Translations under genes and position numbers: made by a program | Shown: in pieces, positions 1-12,511 of the stretch | Layout: each line of letters begins with the position of its first letter | Numbering within the stretch: position 1 is the first letter of the stretch | Assembly: GCA_027600665.1 (NCBI GenBank) | Contig: JADGJL010000239.1 | Location: forward strand, 1 to 29,664 | DNA: 29,664 nucleotides | Reading direction: 5' to 3' | Origin: Irineochytrium annulatum | Taxonomy: Eukaryota > Chytridiomycota > Chytridiomycetes > Chytridiales > Chytridiaceae | Notes under the pieces: model-generated | Told to the model about the DNA's origin: nothing | Seen by the model: the letters and a program-made list of their open reading frames with translations, nothing else | Databases searched by the model: none

Positions 1-3000
1 GGTCGGGGATTACGGTGCAGCGGGTGGAAAAAAGGGACGTGGGGAAGTTGGTGGCGATTTTGAACATTAACGGGAGTTGGAGCAAGCTGACGCTAAAGCG
101 TGAGTTATTGAACACCAATTTATTGCTCATTTCTGACGTTCGAGGGGGCGTTTTTTTGTAGGCCAACACGAGAACAGCTTGGCGCAGATTATTAAGTGCG
201 TCTCGATGCAGAGCAAGATCACGACGCTTATTTTCGACTTCCCGGAGTATGCGAAGGACGACTTCACGTGTATGGTCCCCTGTAATTACCTTACCGACTT
301 CGTTGTCTTCGGCGCGACGCGTGAGCTGACCGCCGATGTCGCCGAGGCCGTGATGGACTTCGTCGACGGCTGTGAACAGCTCGAGGTTCTTGACCTGGGC
401 GGCAGCCTTCTATCATCAGGCTTCCTGACCGCCCTCTTCCCGCGCGTCGCGAACGCACAGTTAAAGCGACTTCATATGGACGAGTGCGGATTCGACAACC
501 CCGAGGCCGTCGAAGCATTGGCCTCAGCTATCGAAACCACGCGGTTCGAGGGCGTTGAGATCATGAGCTTCGTGGCGAACGAGATCCGGGACGAGGGCAT
601 GATCAGACTTGCAGGGCCGCTGGCGGCCATGAAGAAGTTGACGCTGCTGTCGCTGGAGTCCACGAGCCTCTCGCTGGCTGGAGTTGGGATCGTGTGCGAG
701 GCGCTGACGTCGAGTACGATCGAGAGCTTGAGTTTTGGAGGTGAGTTGCTTCTTCGTTTCCTTTTCGTTTTAACCGCATGCGCTTAGGTGTCACTGAGGA
801 TGTGGAGGAAGATGCCGCGATAGAAGCGATGATAAAAGTTGCCAACTTTTTCGCCGCGACCACGACGCTGAAGAGCTTTGAACTTAGCGATTCGAATCTG
901 TTCGATCGCCACGTTGCGGTTATCAGCGAGGGTCTTCGGTGTAATAAGAGTCTCGCCGAGCTTGATCTGTCTGGGAACACTATTGGGAATCGAGGCTTTG
1001 CTGCTCTGGCCGACGCCTTGGCGGAGAACACGACACTTGAGGAGATTGCGTTCGCCGGCTGTCGGAGTGACGATGATAGCGAGGATGGCAATGGCGAGGG
1101 CTTGTATAGCGGTAGGGGTTTGGAGGACCTGATAGGAAAAATGCGCGGCCTTAAATCCCTGGATATCAGTGAAACGCTCTTGTTACCGGAGGCCGCCCCG
1201 AGGATCTTCCGCGCCGTCGGCTTAAGCACGACCCTGGAGAGTCTTCTCATGGATCATATTCACATCAATAGGCTTAACGACGAAACTTTGCTCTTATTCA
1301 ACGACTGCGTCCGCAACTCGACTTCGCTGAAGACTATCAGTCTCGTGGGAAGTTCGATCCCGATGAACGAGCGTACTATCGACGCCTTCAATAGCAATGC
1401 GAACGTGAACATCTTCTTCGAGCCCGAGGACGCTTACCCCTCTGATGACGACGGCGACGACGGATATATCAAAAACGAAAACGGTTTCTTCAACATGAAC
1501 ACGCTTGATAGGAAGGAGACAGTGCGAGCCCGACTGAAGTCCCTAACACTCCGGCGTCTGATCACGGGCGAGGAAGGCGGAGGGGAGACGTCCCCCGGCG
1601 GAAGTGATAAGTTGAGGCAGGACTCGACGTCGGGAGACTCGAAAACGTTTATTGTCTTTAACGAGGCCGACGTTGACGGTGTGAAGGCTGGTGGGGAGGC
1701 CGAACGGCGGGCCAAAGTGCAGCCTGAGGACGGCTCTACTGTGCTTGCGGCATTGAAGCTCTCGATTCTTCGAACTGCGTCGGCTCTAGCGGATAGCAGC
1801 TCGCAACATTCGAGGCTGAAGGAGGTCCTGGAAGCCATTAAAGTGGTCGGGGACATGCCTCCTGCGACTGACGTACCAGTGAAGCCGTCTCAAAAAATTC
1901 TGAATTGGGGCTTGGATGCTGACGAAGACGTGTTTTTACTCGCGATACCAACGGAATCCGCGTCTATTCCGCCGGCGGAGCGCCAGATCATCCGCGAGCT
2001 TAAGCTCCGCTTGCTATCAAAAAATTACCCTTCCGCGGAGGTTGCCGAGCAGAAGATTGGGGGCTGGGATGAGCTGGAATCGCCAAGTGATAGTTTACAA
2101 CAGTCGCCGAAAGGAGCCCCTATGCCACTAGGGGCGACGGCCGGCTTCCTGCAGGGCGGAATGGGTGCCAGTAACGAAGCCGGCGGCGACGGAGAGAGTA
2201 GGAGGGTGACAGCTGTTATCTTGCCGCAGTATCCAAGGGTGGCGGCAAAAAAGGTAATTTAAACCTGGTTAGCATCGGGTGTACTAACAGGTTGCATTAG
2301 AGGGGCGAGAGTAAAGCGTTGGGTTTAAAGGACAAGATTAAGGACAGAAAAGCGAATCTCTACGTCGTCTTTCTCTCACATGCGATCGTCACGGCCATGA
2401 CTGCATCTTATGACGTCTTGAAGAACGCGATTGATACTTGGAACCATATTTTGAGCCAGGTGGAAAAGGGTCATGGTTCATTGCTTCCAGGTGAGCTTCG
2501 AGCTATAAATGCTGTAACGTTAACGTCATTTTCAGTTTTCCTTTGCACGGACGGTGACACAGGATCGGTCATATGGAAGATACAGTCGCGTTTGAATTAC
2601 GCCTTGTACTTGCTGCATGCTCAAATCGGACCATTAAAGCCGGGAGAGGGCAGCGTTAAGAAGGCGGTTTCCACTATCCGTCGGCTTTTTCTGTTTCAGG
2701 GCATCGTTGTGAACGATATCCGGCAGTGTAGCATCGTATGCGAAAAGATGATGAACGTACTGACTGAGTTTACGAATCACTACGCCGTCTTTCATGACGA
2801 ACTGGAAAAAATCAAGAAGAAGTTGCGCGCACAGCTTGAGGCTATCGGCGGCCTCAATGGCGACGCGTGTCATTGGCCGGACCCGATTCGGGACGACGAG
2901 GTCGCGGCCCAGGTCGGGACACTCATAGCAACGAACTCTACCTGGAAGAGCTTTTCGGCGCGATTCGAGGACCAGGCCGACCTCCTAGCGCTTGTCGATG

Positions 3001-5370
3001 TCCGGAACAGACAGGGCGCTAAGACAGTGATCGAGAGCTTGCATTTGAACCCGACCATCGACGTCGTCCGGCTGGCTGTTGACGCGTCATATAATTTACC
3101 TGGTAGGACAGGCGGCCTTATGCTTGTCGACCTTCTGGCATCGGGCCTTCAACGTGCGAAGTGGGATGAGCTATCCGTGACGTTGCCGCTGAAACGTAGA
3201 GCTATTTATGGCCTGGTTCAGGTCATGCGGGATAGCAAGTCACTAAAGACTTTAGAGCTTATCAACGGCATGATCGTCCGTGACCCAGATAGATGTGTTG
3301 ACATAGATCAAGCTGCGGAGGGCATTGGGTCGTCGGGGGCGAGATTGATCGCAGATGCGGTGAAAGTGAACACGACGCTTACGAGGCTCAATTTGTCGAA
3401 AAATCGCTTCGACGGGAAGGGTTTTAAGGCGCTTGCTGAGATGCTGTCGGCGAATAAGACACTACAGGCGCTTGTGTTGCAGAGTAGGTCCATTGTTTAT
3501 TAACTGTTCTTGGCCAGTCGTTTGTAACACTTGAAATCAGAGACGGCGTTCGATGACGGGGCCATTGCCATTTTTCAAAGCGTTTTGAAGAAAAGCACCA
3601 CGCTTGTCGAGTTCGACATCTCGGACAATATCGTGACGGACGAGGGATTGAAGGCTCTATCGTCCGCGGTAAAGGCTTCAAAGGCGATGGCGAGACTCGC
3701 CTTATCCAAAAATCGGTTCACGGGCCCAGGCGTGGACGCTTTTGGCGGAGCCCTTACCTTGAATAAGAGCCTTGTCCGAGTATACATTGGAGGTAAGGTG
3801 GCTTCCCGTACGTATGGTTGCTTACTTGAGTATTAGCTCGACCAACAAAGAAACGGACGATACAGGAGAAGTCCTTGACAACGTTTTTGGGCAATATAAA
3901 GCTTTCTAGCGTCTCCGAACTCGGTTTGGACCGTAAGTGTTGACTACCCGCGACGTTGACTACCCGCGACGTTGACTACCCGCGACGTTTAACCCTTACC
4001 TGAAAAATAGATCAACCCTTCAAACCGTCGAGTGTTTTCGCATTAAGTTCTTTACTTGAGGAGAAACCGATTACGAAGCTGATCTTGCAAGGTGAGACGA
4101 GAGTTGATGAGTGCAAGGTGATGACACTTGTTGAATTGCCTTATAGACTGTTCTCTCTCTGCAAACGATATGGTCGCCATCATCGGTGCATGCCAAAGGC
4201 ATTTCGCCTTGAGCTATCTGGATGTCTCGTGGAATTGGATCGAGGACGACGGGTGTCTCCCGATCGCATCATTTATCGAAAAGAGCGAAAAGTTGGACTT
4301 TCTCGAGCTCTCAAATACCGGTATCACCGTGAAGTCCTTTACGGCGATCGCAAAGGCGTTGGAAGTTAACCGGTCACTCAAGACGTTGATACGTGAGGGC
4401 CATGACACCGTGGACGTTATAAGGCGCTTGGAAACGGAAATTGACGAGTCGCTGTACCGAAACCGCGTTCTCGCAGAGCTCTCTCACTCGATTAGGAGTT
4501 GGAAGTGGGCTATCGAGAACACGTCCGCCGAAGTCATCGACTACCTTCTTCAGCTCAAGGGCCACGAGGACTTTATGACGGAGAATAGGCTGGCCGTCAT
4601 TTCTCTAGCTTGTAAGTACGGCTCGATCGAGACTGTCCGCGGGTTGCTCAAGGATCTGCCGGAGGGCTTCGACTGGTCTGAGAGCCACGGGAACGACTTC
4701 ACACCTCTCGGGTTTGCGATCAACAGCAGCAACGTTAAGCTCGTCGAACTCCTGGCCAACCTTGACAACATGAGCTGGATCGTGTACACGCCGGACTCGA
4801 CTAGCGCCGTCTATCTCGCCGTCGCCGTGAACGGAAATACCGAGATCGGGGACGTCCTTATAAAGCATGGTGCGAGTGTTGAGGACGGCCTGGATTCGGA
4901 AGCGAAAGAGCCCGAAAAGCCTGGTTTCACGCCACTCCACTACGCGAGCCTTTACGGGAACCTCGCAATCGTGCAGTACCTTCTCCGCAAGTGTAACGCG
5001 AACGCCATGATCGATGACACGGGCGCCACCGCCCTCCATGCCGCCGCGAGGGGCATTATACCAGTCGAGACTGATGACAGCTACGCAGAGGCAGAAGAGG
5101 CGAAGGGTATTCACGTCAACCGTCGGGCAAATCACGCCGCAGTTATTAAGGCTTTGGTTAAAGCCGGCGTGAACGTCAATTCTTTAGATTCTCAGGTACT
5201 TTGAAAATCATGCTTTCCAATTTAACTCCCGATTTTTCTAGCGAAAAACGCCACTCGATTACGCGACGACCTCCAAGCAGGTTGAGCTCGCGAAGGTGTT
5301 GAAGAGGTTGGGCGGCAAGCCAGGACCGCCAGACGAGATTAGGAGGACAAGTAGAAACACAAGCATGTGA
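1..5370 (+). CDS. LRR-ankyrin protein, paralogue A of a TIR-LRR-ankyrin gene (5' end outside window)
   Basis: Partial large gene entering from the left edge; 1628 residues are visible. Exons: <1-99, 162-740, 788-2253, 2301-2490, 2536-3483, 3541-3792, 3837-3932, 4011-4091, 4147-5195, 5242-5370 (TGA). The protein aligns with copy B at 5585-12511 from about 30 residues before the end of B's second exon. Visible order: ribonuclease-inhibitor-like LRRs (LxxLxLxxNxIxxxG pattern), an acidic linker, a helical segment beginning YVVFLSHAIVTAM, a second LRR block, then ankyrin repeats in the last 230 residues or so. The intron before 2301 has a perfect TACTAAC branch point. Splice phases match B throughout; exons of 190, 252 and 81 nt have identical lengths in both. 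The C-terminus is basic (ends RNTSM), unlike the acidic end of B. Whether a TIR domain precedes it cannot be seen. An intracellular receptor or scaffold role is inferred from domain type only. Confidence 0.85.
3939..3986. repeat. Three tandem copies of a 16-bp unit inside an intron
   Basis: The unit gttgactacccgcgac occurs three times head to tail without mismatch, directly after the 5' splice site of the intron 3933-4010 of paralogue A. The equivalent intron of copy B (11120-11164, 45 bp) lacks it, and the extra length here (78 bp) is mostly the repeat. It is a local microduplication with no coding role. Confidence 0.95.
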
Positions 5371-5584
5371 ATTATCATCCTGTAAATATCCACATACACA
5401 TTAATATACACAATATTTATTCATGGTAGTTCATGCCACCAAATCGGACATGGGTGAAACATTTGGGGGCGAATTGGTGGCTTTGTGACAGCGTTGTTTT
5501 TCCTTTCAAGCCTCTTGGGGTCGTGATTTTGCTGCCAAAGCCTCCCAGACCTGCAGCTGCCTGGAGACCCTGTGAGGCCGGCTT
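5371..5584. other. Intergenic spacer between the tandem paralogues
   Basis: 214 bp holding the 3' UTR of paralogue A and the promoter/5' UTR of paralogue B. An AT-rich stretch lies at about 5385-5425. I see no consensus AATAAA on the + strand and no coding exon here in the frame of either gene. Confidence 0.6.
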
Positions 5585-8500
5585 ATGGACTTCCTTAAAG
5601 CCTTCGGGCGCCGACAACCTTCCCAGCCGCCCCAAGCTCCTTCGCCGCCGAATGATCAGGCTAACATGCGACAGGCCGCAGTGCAGGCTACCTTTGCTGC
5701 CCAGACCCCCCCGACCGCCGCCGGTACCGGTTCCTTTGTGCCAATGACTCGTTCGGTCGTGGGCAACGCGCAGACTGCCCAAGCCGACCCGCTGCCTACG
5801 AGCTCAACTAGCCCGCTCGCTCCGCCGCCTCGGTCAAGCTCGAAGGTACCTCTTGAGCCTTTAGTGAGCCCGGCGATCGTGCCAGCCCCCGTGAACTCGC
5901 TGCCGATGCGTAATCCCCACGACGAGCGGCCGCTCGTCCCGGTGGTAGCGATGCACACCGCTTCTGTCGCGGCGCGAACGCCGCCGGCCACGCCGCCTGG
6001 AGCCGCATCGCGGGCGGCGCCCGTGCCGCCGCCGCATGACAGCAGCAGGGGCGCTATAGCCTCCGAGGTTTCTACGTACGAGGCTATTGAGATCGGGCTG
6101 GGCGACGACAAGGCTTTTGATTACGAGCTCCACACTCTCAGACACCTGATCTCGGTGCATCACGGGAGGCACGATGACGAGATTACGGATGATATTCTTG
6201 ACGCCCTCGTGGCTATTGATGAGCGCGTCCGGAAGGAGCTTGCGGCGAAGAATAAGGAGATCGATGACACGAGGGCGAAGATTGCCGAGTGGGAGAGGAA
6301 ATGGCAGGATCTTGCGACTACTAGGGAGGATAACGAGAGTGAGCGACGCTAATTTTCTGTAGGATGTTTCTAATTATAATACGCCCCAGCCGAATTGAAG
6401 GAAGTCGCCTATGAAGGATGGCCGGCGGATCCTAGTAACTACGACGCCATCACATCCCCTTTCGGCTACAAATACGACTTCTTCATTTCTTACCGGGTTG
6501 CGGCCGACTCCTACCTCGCACGCGAGCTCCGACTCCATCTTCAGCTTGCTGGCGCCAGGGTGTTCCTCGACCAGGAGGAGCTGAGGGATGGCGAAGACTG
6601 GCGGATGGGCTTCGTGAGGGGTCTCAAAAACTCGAAGGTTGTCCTGTTCCTAGTCTCTCCTGGCTGTCTCGCTCGCATGCACAGCTCGGATCGGTCCACG
6701 GATAACGTTCTGCTTGAGTGGGAGACCGCCATGGCCGCAGAGGAGCTGGGCTTCACAAAAGTTCAGCCCATCTACATTGGCGAGGGACAAGTAGACATAA
6801 CCGAATTTCCGGACGAGCGGCCGTTGTTCAAGAAAGCAACCGAGACGGACATTTTCTGCCGACAAAGCGCCCGAAAGACGCTGGAGAAGCTCGCCAACCT
6901 GTCTACGGATCCGCTTTACATCGAAAATCCGGCAAAGCGCTTAAAAAGGGACCTTATCTCGGCGCTCATGGATTGTAAAGACGGTTTCGAGGACATGAGG
7001 GACTCGAAAGCGGTTGACCGTGTGGAGTACCTCTTCGAAGAAATGAAGATTTACTTTTCTGGCGTGGGAGACGATGTGACGGAGGATGACCTTGCAGCGC
7101 TTTGGAGGGCTGACGAAGTCGAGATTTCGAGGGTCGAGGATAAGGACTTGCAGAAGGTAGTGGCGATTTTAAGTGTCAATATGTACTGGAGCAGCGTCCA
7201 CCTTAAGCGTATGTAACGTCACTGTGATAAGGGCATAACTGTCTCACCCATGTACCGCGTTCTACAGGTCAGCGCGAGAAGATCCTGCCCCTTCTCGTGA
7301 AGTGCATCGCGGAACAAGACATCATCACGTCCCTGACGTTTGACTTCCCGTCCTATGGGAAAGACGACTTCACGGAGTTGGTGCCATGCAACTACCTGAC
7401 AGATTTGATCCTCTCCGGCGGTACCCAACCGTTGACGGGCGAAGTAGCTAATGCCCTTATGGACTTTGTCGACTCATGCGATCGTCTCCGTCTCTTGGAC
7501 TTCGAAGGAAGTCACCCGCTCACCTCAGCCTTCTTGTGCACGCTCTTCCCGCGCGTCGGAGGCCTCACACACCTCTCTTTAGCGGGGTGTGGGTTCGACT
7601 CGGTCGAGGCCGTTGAGACGCTGGCGGCCGCAATCGAAAACACAGGCTTCGAAGGGGTCGAAAATATAAACCTTGCCAACAACTCGATCTGGGACGAGGG
7701 ATTCGAGAGACTTGCTGGCCCGTTGGCAGCAATGAAGAAGCTGAAGCGCTTATCGTTGGGCCAAACGTCCCTTTCGCTGATCGGTGTCGGTATCGTCTGC
7801 AAGGCCTTGACGGCAAGCTCAATCAAGTCTTTAGATTTCGAGAGTGAGTTTAGATAGGGTTTTGATAGACCTTTCACTAAATAGCTTACCTTTTGTCGCG
7901 CAGACGCTGCCATGCCTGAGGAAGAGGACGCGGACGAGAAGGTAGCAAAGGCGATGGAGGACGTGGCGACCTTTTTGGCGGCGACGACAACACTTGAGAG
8001 CTTCCAGCTTGAATCCTCGTGCTTGACTGACATCCACGTCGAAATTTTTTGTAAGGGTCTAACGAAGAACAAAAGCCTCTCGGAGCTTAGTCTTGCGGGC
8101 AACCCCTTTGGAAGGCGCGGGTTTGCCGCCCTTGCCAAGGCCTTTGCGGACAACACGACGGTGACGGATATATCGTTTGCTTACTGTCGCAGCGGTTCCG
8201 AGAGCGGGGACGGCAATACGGATGGTTACCTCTCCGGGGAGGGACTGGACGATCTGATCAAGATCGCGAAAGGTCTGCGAAGTCTTAACCTCACCGGAGT
8301 CGATTTCCTTCCCGCCGCCGCTCCCCTGCTCTTCCGCGCCGTCAGCGAGAGCACCTCGCTCGAGAACCTCATCTTGGATCACGTGGAAATTGAGCTTACG
8401 GACGAGGGGGTGAAGCTCTTCAACGACTGCGTCCGTAACTCGACGGCGCTCAAGTCCATTAGCCTCAAGTACAGCACGATGCCTATGGATGAGGATACGA

Positions 8501-11500
8501 TTGAAGCGTTTAGCAAGAACGTGAACATGGGCATCGAGTTTGAGGAGGGTGAAGCTCCCTCTGATACCGACGGCGATGATGGATACATTGTTGATGAGGC
8601 CGCCGGGTTTCAAGGAAGCGAGAGGAAGGACACGGTGCGGTCGAGGTTAAAGACATTGACCATTCGGAGGAACAAGGAGATCAAAGAGGACGATGAGGCC
8701 GATGGCGAGGAGGCTGATACCGGAGAGAGTCCAGGAGAGGAGGCCGAGGATGAGCTCCAGGAGAAGAAGGACAAGGAACCCAAAAAGACTATTCTCGCCT
8801 TCGCCAAGGCGCCAGATGCCGACTCTCAGAATCCCAAGGCTGTCGCGGAATCCGCGAAGGTTCAACCAGAAGACGGTTCAACACGTCTCTCTGCCATGAA
8901 GCTCTCGATATTGAAGTCGGCCGCCGCGCTTGCCGACAGCAGCTCCCAACATTCAAGGCTTAAAGAGGTCCTCGAAGCGATCCACGGTTTTGGCGACGTC
9001 TCCGCAGCGGGCGAGCTCAAGCCGTCCCAGACGCACTTAAGGTGGGAGCTGGATGAAGATGAGGACCGTTCCGAAAAGGATGTTTTCCTACTTTGGAAGC
9101 CTACACAGGATGCTTCCATCCCGTTGGTTGAGGAACGAATCATCCGGGAGCTTCAACTGCGGCTCATGTCGGAAATTTACCCGTCTGAGGATGTCGAGGA
9201 GGAGAGCATCGGCGGCTGGGACGACGCGGAACCCGACACGGAGGACAATGATACGGTTCAGTCCCGTCCACAGGCGTCATTACAAGAGGACGATGCCGGC
9301 GCGAATTTCGTAGACGACGCACAACCAGGAAATGCGGCCGACAATGCCGAGGACGACGACAATAACGATGATAACGGGCGGAACGTGACGGCGGCTATAT
9401 TGCCAGGATATCCGCAGGTTCTATCGAGAAAGGTAAGGAATTGTTTTACACTTGGTCAAAATTGACTCTATCGCTTTATTATATGCAGCGTGGGGAGAAC
9501 CAAGCCTCGGGCCCTGTGGGCAAGCTTAAAGAGATCAAGGCTGGTCTTTACGTAGTTTTCCTGTCGCATGCGATAGTGACGGCGATGAAAAGTTCGTACG
9601 ACGTCTTTTGGAACACCATTGGGACCTGGGAGAACCTTTTAAATCAGGTGGACAAGAATAATGGGTCTTTGCTGCCAGGTCTGTCCGTAATTCGCTGAGC
9701 GCGTTGCAAATATTATTGACAACGTGAATAGTATTTCTTTGCCCGGAGGGGGATTCGAGCACGGTTATTTGGAAGCTGCAGTCAAGGCTGAACTACGCCC
9801 TATACTTGCTATCATCGCAAAAGGGCGGGCTGGAGTCCAAGGACGCCGAGAGCACCGTGAAGAGAGCTATCGACACCATCCGCCGCCTCTTCCTCTTCCA
9901 AGGTATCGTCATCAATGACGTACGGCAGTGCAACATCGTATGCGATAAGATGATGAACGTTCTGGGCGAATTTGCAAAGCGCTACACTGGCGTTCACGAA
10001 GAGCTTGAGAAAATTAAGAAGAACTTCAGGAAGCCGCTGGAAACCGTCGGCGGGCTGGAAAGCGACGCCTGCGAGTGGCCGGAGCCGATCAATGACGACG
10101 AGTATGCTGGTCAGCTCGGCACCCTCCTGGCTACAAACACCACTTGGAAGACCTTTACGGCGAGGTTCGAGGAGAAGGAACCGACGGGCTCCGACGTCCG
10201 CAACCGCCAGGGTGCGAAGGCTCTGATCGAGTTTCTCAATCAAAACTCAAACATCGACGTTGTTCGCCTTGCCATCGATAAGTCTTACAACCTGCACAAC
10301 AAGACGGACGGGCTCTTGCTTATCGACCTTCTCGCTAAAGGCCTCGCGAGGGCCAAATGGGACGAGCTTTCCATCACGTTACCGCTGCATCCGAAAGCCA
10401 TCGGGCCCCTCATCTCAGTTATGAAGGAGGTCGGCTCGCCAATGCGGCTTGAGCTGATAAACGGTATTGTTACCAGCGGTGACTATGAGCCTGAAGATCA
10501 GGCCGGGGAGGGCATTGGTGCACCAGGTGCAAAGCTCATTGCGGACGCATTGAAGACCAACACTACACTCACGAGGCTGAACCTCTCAAAAAACCGGTTC
10601 AATACGGCAGCGTTCACGTCAATCGCCGATATCCTTTCGTTTAACAAGACCCTAAAAGCGTTAATTTTGCAAAGTAAGCTTACTTTCCTTTTTCGGCTTC
10701 AGTCCATTCTAATCGTTTTTAGGGACCTCCTTTAATGACGAGGCCGTTGGTATCATTCTTAACGCCTTGAAGAAAAACTCAACTCTTTCGGAGCTCGATA
10801 TTACTGACAATGAGATGACCGATGAGGGCTTGAAATCGTTATCAACCGCTCTCAAGGCCGGCAAAGCGTTATCCAGGCTCAGCATATCAAAGAACTTGCT
10901 GAAAGGACCGGGTGTTGAAGCTTTGGGCGAGGCACTTAAGTCCAACAAGGGCCTTATCCGAGTTGATGTCGGAGGTACGGGTGGTCTTTGCATCACGGTT
11001 GGCTGTTCTGACGATTTTCCCAAAAGTTTCCGAGAAGGCGCCCTTTGTTGAGGAGAAGTCTCTTACCAGCTTCCTAAGCAGTGTGAAGCAGTCTAACGTT
11101 ACAGAGCTTAGCTTGGACCGTATGTTCTAACTTTGTTGTACACCCGTACTGATCGTTACCGCAGACCAGGCAATCCAGCGATCCAGCCTTTTGATGCTAA
11201 ACACCTTGATAGAAATGAGCCGCATGAAGAAGCTGATTCTTCAAGGTAAACCTTTGCAACTTTTCGTAAGAGGCCTTAATTTTTTTCGTTCATGATTACC
11301 AGACTGCAGTCTTGGTGCCAAGGAAGTTATTGCTGTCATCGAAGCGTGCTCTAAACACTTTACTGTTGCATACTTGGACCTTTCGTGGAACCCGTTCGAA
11401 GATGAGGGATGCCTTCCCATCGCGGCCTTTGTGGAGAAAAGCAAGAACCTAGAGTTCCTCGAAATTTCGCAGACGGGCATTACCGTCAAGTCGTTCACGG

Positions 11501-12511
11501 CGCTGGCGAAGGCTTTAGTGACCAACCGCTCACTTAAAACCTTGGTTCGGGCGGGCCACGACAACGTCGACGAGATCCAGCGCCTCGAGGCCGAGATAGA
11601 TCAGCGTTTAACCCGCAATCGTATCCTCGCCTCGACGACACACTCAATCAAATATTGGAAGTGGGCTCTCGAGAATCAGTCGACGGAGTGTATCAACTAC
11701 CTAAACAAGCTCAAGGGGCATGAGGACTTCTTGGAGGATAACCGACTGACGGTGATCTCCTTCGCCTGCAAATTCGGTTCGCTAGATGCTGTGCGCCTGC
11801 TTTCGAAGGACGTACCGAAGGACTTCGAATGGGGCGTCAGCTACAACTATGGTTTCACACCGCTCGGCTATGCGATCAACAGCGAGAACGCTGAGTTGGT
11901 TGAGTTCCTCATGGGCATTGAAGGCATGAGCTCGATCGCCTACTGGCCAGACTCCTCGAATGCCTTCTACCTTGCTGTCGCGGTTAACGGGGATACCCGA
12001 ATGGGCGACCTTCTGCTCAAGTTCGGCGTGGACCCAATCGACGGTCTTGATGAGGATGCCAGCGAGCCGGAGAAGCCTGGTTTTACGGCGCTCCACTACT
12101 CGAGTCTAGTGGGTAACCTCGCGATTGTAGAGTATATGCTGCAGCACTGCGACGCGACAGCTGTAGTGGACGCGACTGGCGCCACCGCACTTCATGTGGC
12201 TGCGAGGGGTTACATGGGTACACTGGCGGAAAGTCCGGACGAGGACGAGGACGAGGAGACGAAGGCTGCGGACAACAGTTACAAGGTGAACCATGCCGGT
12301 GTTATTGAGGCTCTTCTTCAAGCTGGTCTGGACGTGAACGCTCTTGACGAAGATGTAAGGCACTGTTGCGTTTCAGTCTAGCCTTTTACGGGTGCTAACG
12401 TTCGGCCAACAGCGTAAAACCGCGCTAGACTATGCGACGCGCACGGACCTTGCGGATCTCCTGAAGGCGGCTGGTGGACAGCCGGGACCGGGTGACGAAG
12501 ACGATGAGTAG
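5585..12511 (+). CDS. TIR-LRR-ankyrin multidomain protein (paralogue B, complete)
   Basis: Eleven exons: 5585-6338, 6390-7208, 7268-7843, 7904-9432, 9489-9678, 9732-10673, 10723-10974, 11027-11119, 11165-11245, 11303-12354, 12413-12511 (TAG); 2128 aa. Domains: Pro/Ala/Ser-rich disordered segment (about 1-160); charged coiled coil (about 190-250); TIR domain (about 280-420) with YDFFISYR, the loop LDQEELRDGEDW, SKVVLFLVSPG and LLEWE, whose Glu361 sits where the TIR NADase glutamate is expected; RI-type LRRs from about 525; an acidic linker (about 900-1220); a helical segment; further LRRs (about 1500-1880); ankyrin repeats (about 1890-2120, with GFTALHYSSLVGNLAIVEYM). I found no P-loop or NB-ARC/NACHT motif, so it is not a canonical NLR. 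The start is the first ATG of the open first exon. TIR domains are known to act in immune signalling or NAD+ cleavage; the role here is inferred. No signal peptide or membrane helix is evident, so it is probably cytosolic. Confidence 0.87.

Noticed and set aside
3939..3986. Possible CRISPR-like or operator array from the 16-bp repeats
   Set aside because: The three copies are directly contiguous with no spacers and sit wholly inside a spliced intron of a eukaryotic gene.
5656..6111. Antisense frame of 151 codons opposite the first TIR-gene exon
   Set aside because: The Gly/Ala/Ser-rich frame mirrors the GC-rich Pro/Ala codons of the sense exon; it is a compositional shadow.
6395..7216. Bacterial TIR defence gene acquired as a stand-alone unit
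   Set aside because: The TIR exon is flanked by good introns in phase with neighbouring exons and shares its 3' junction phase with paralogue A, so it belongs to the large eukaryotic gene.
7268..12511. Canonical NLR with NB-ARC or NACHT domain
   Set aside because: I scanned the TIR-LRR junction and the helical middle segment for GxxxxGKT/S and found none, so the protein cannot be called an NLR on visible evidence.
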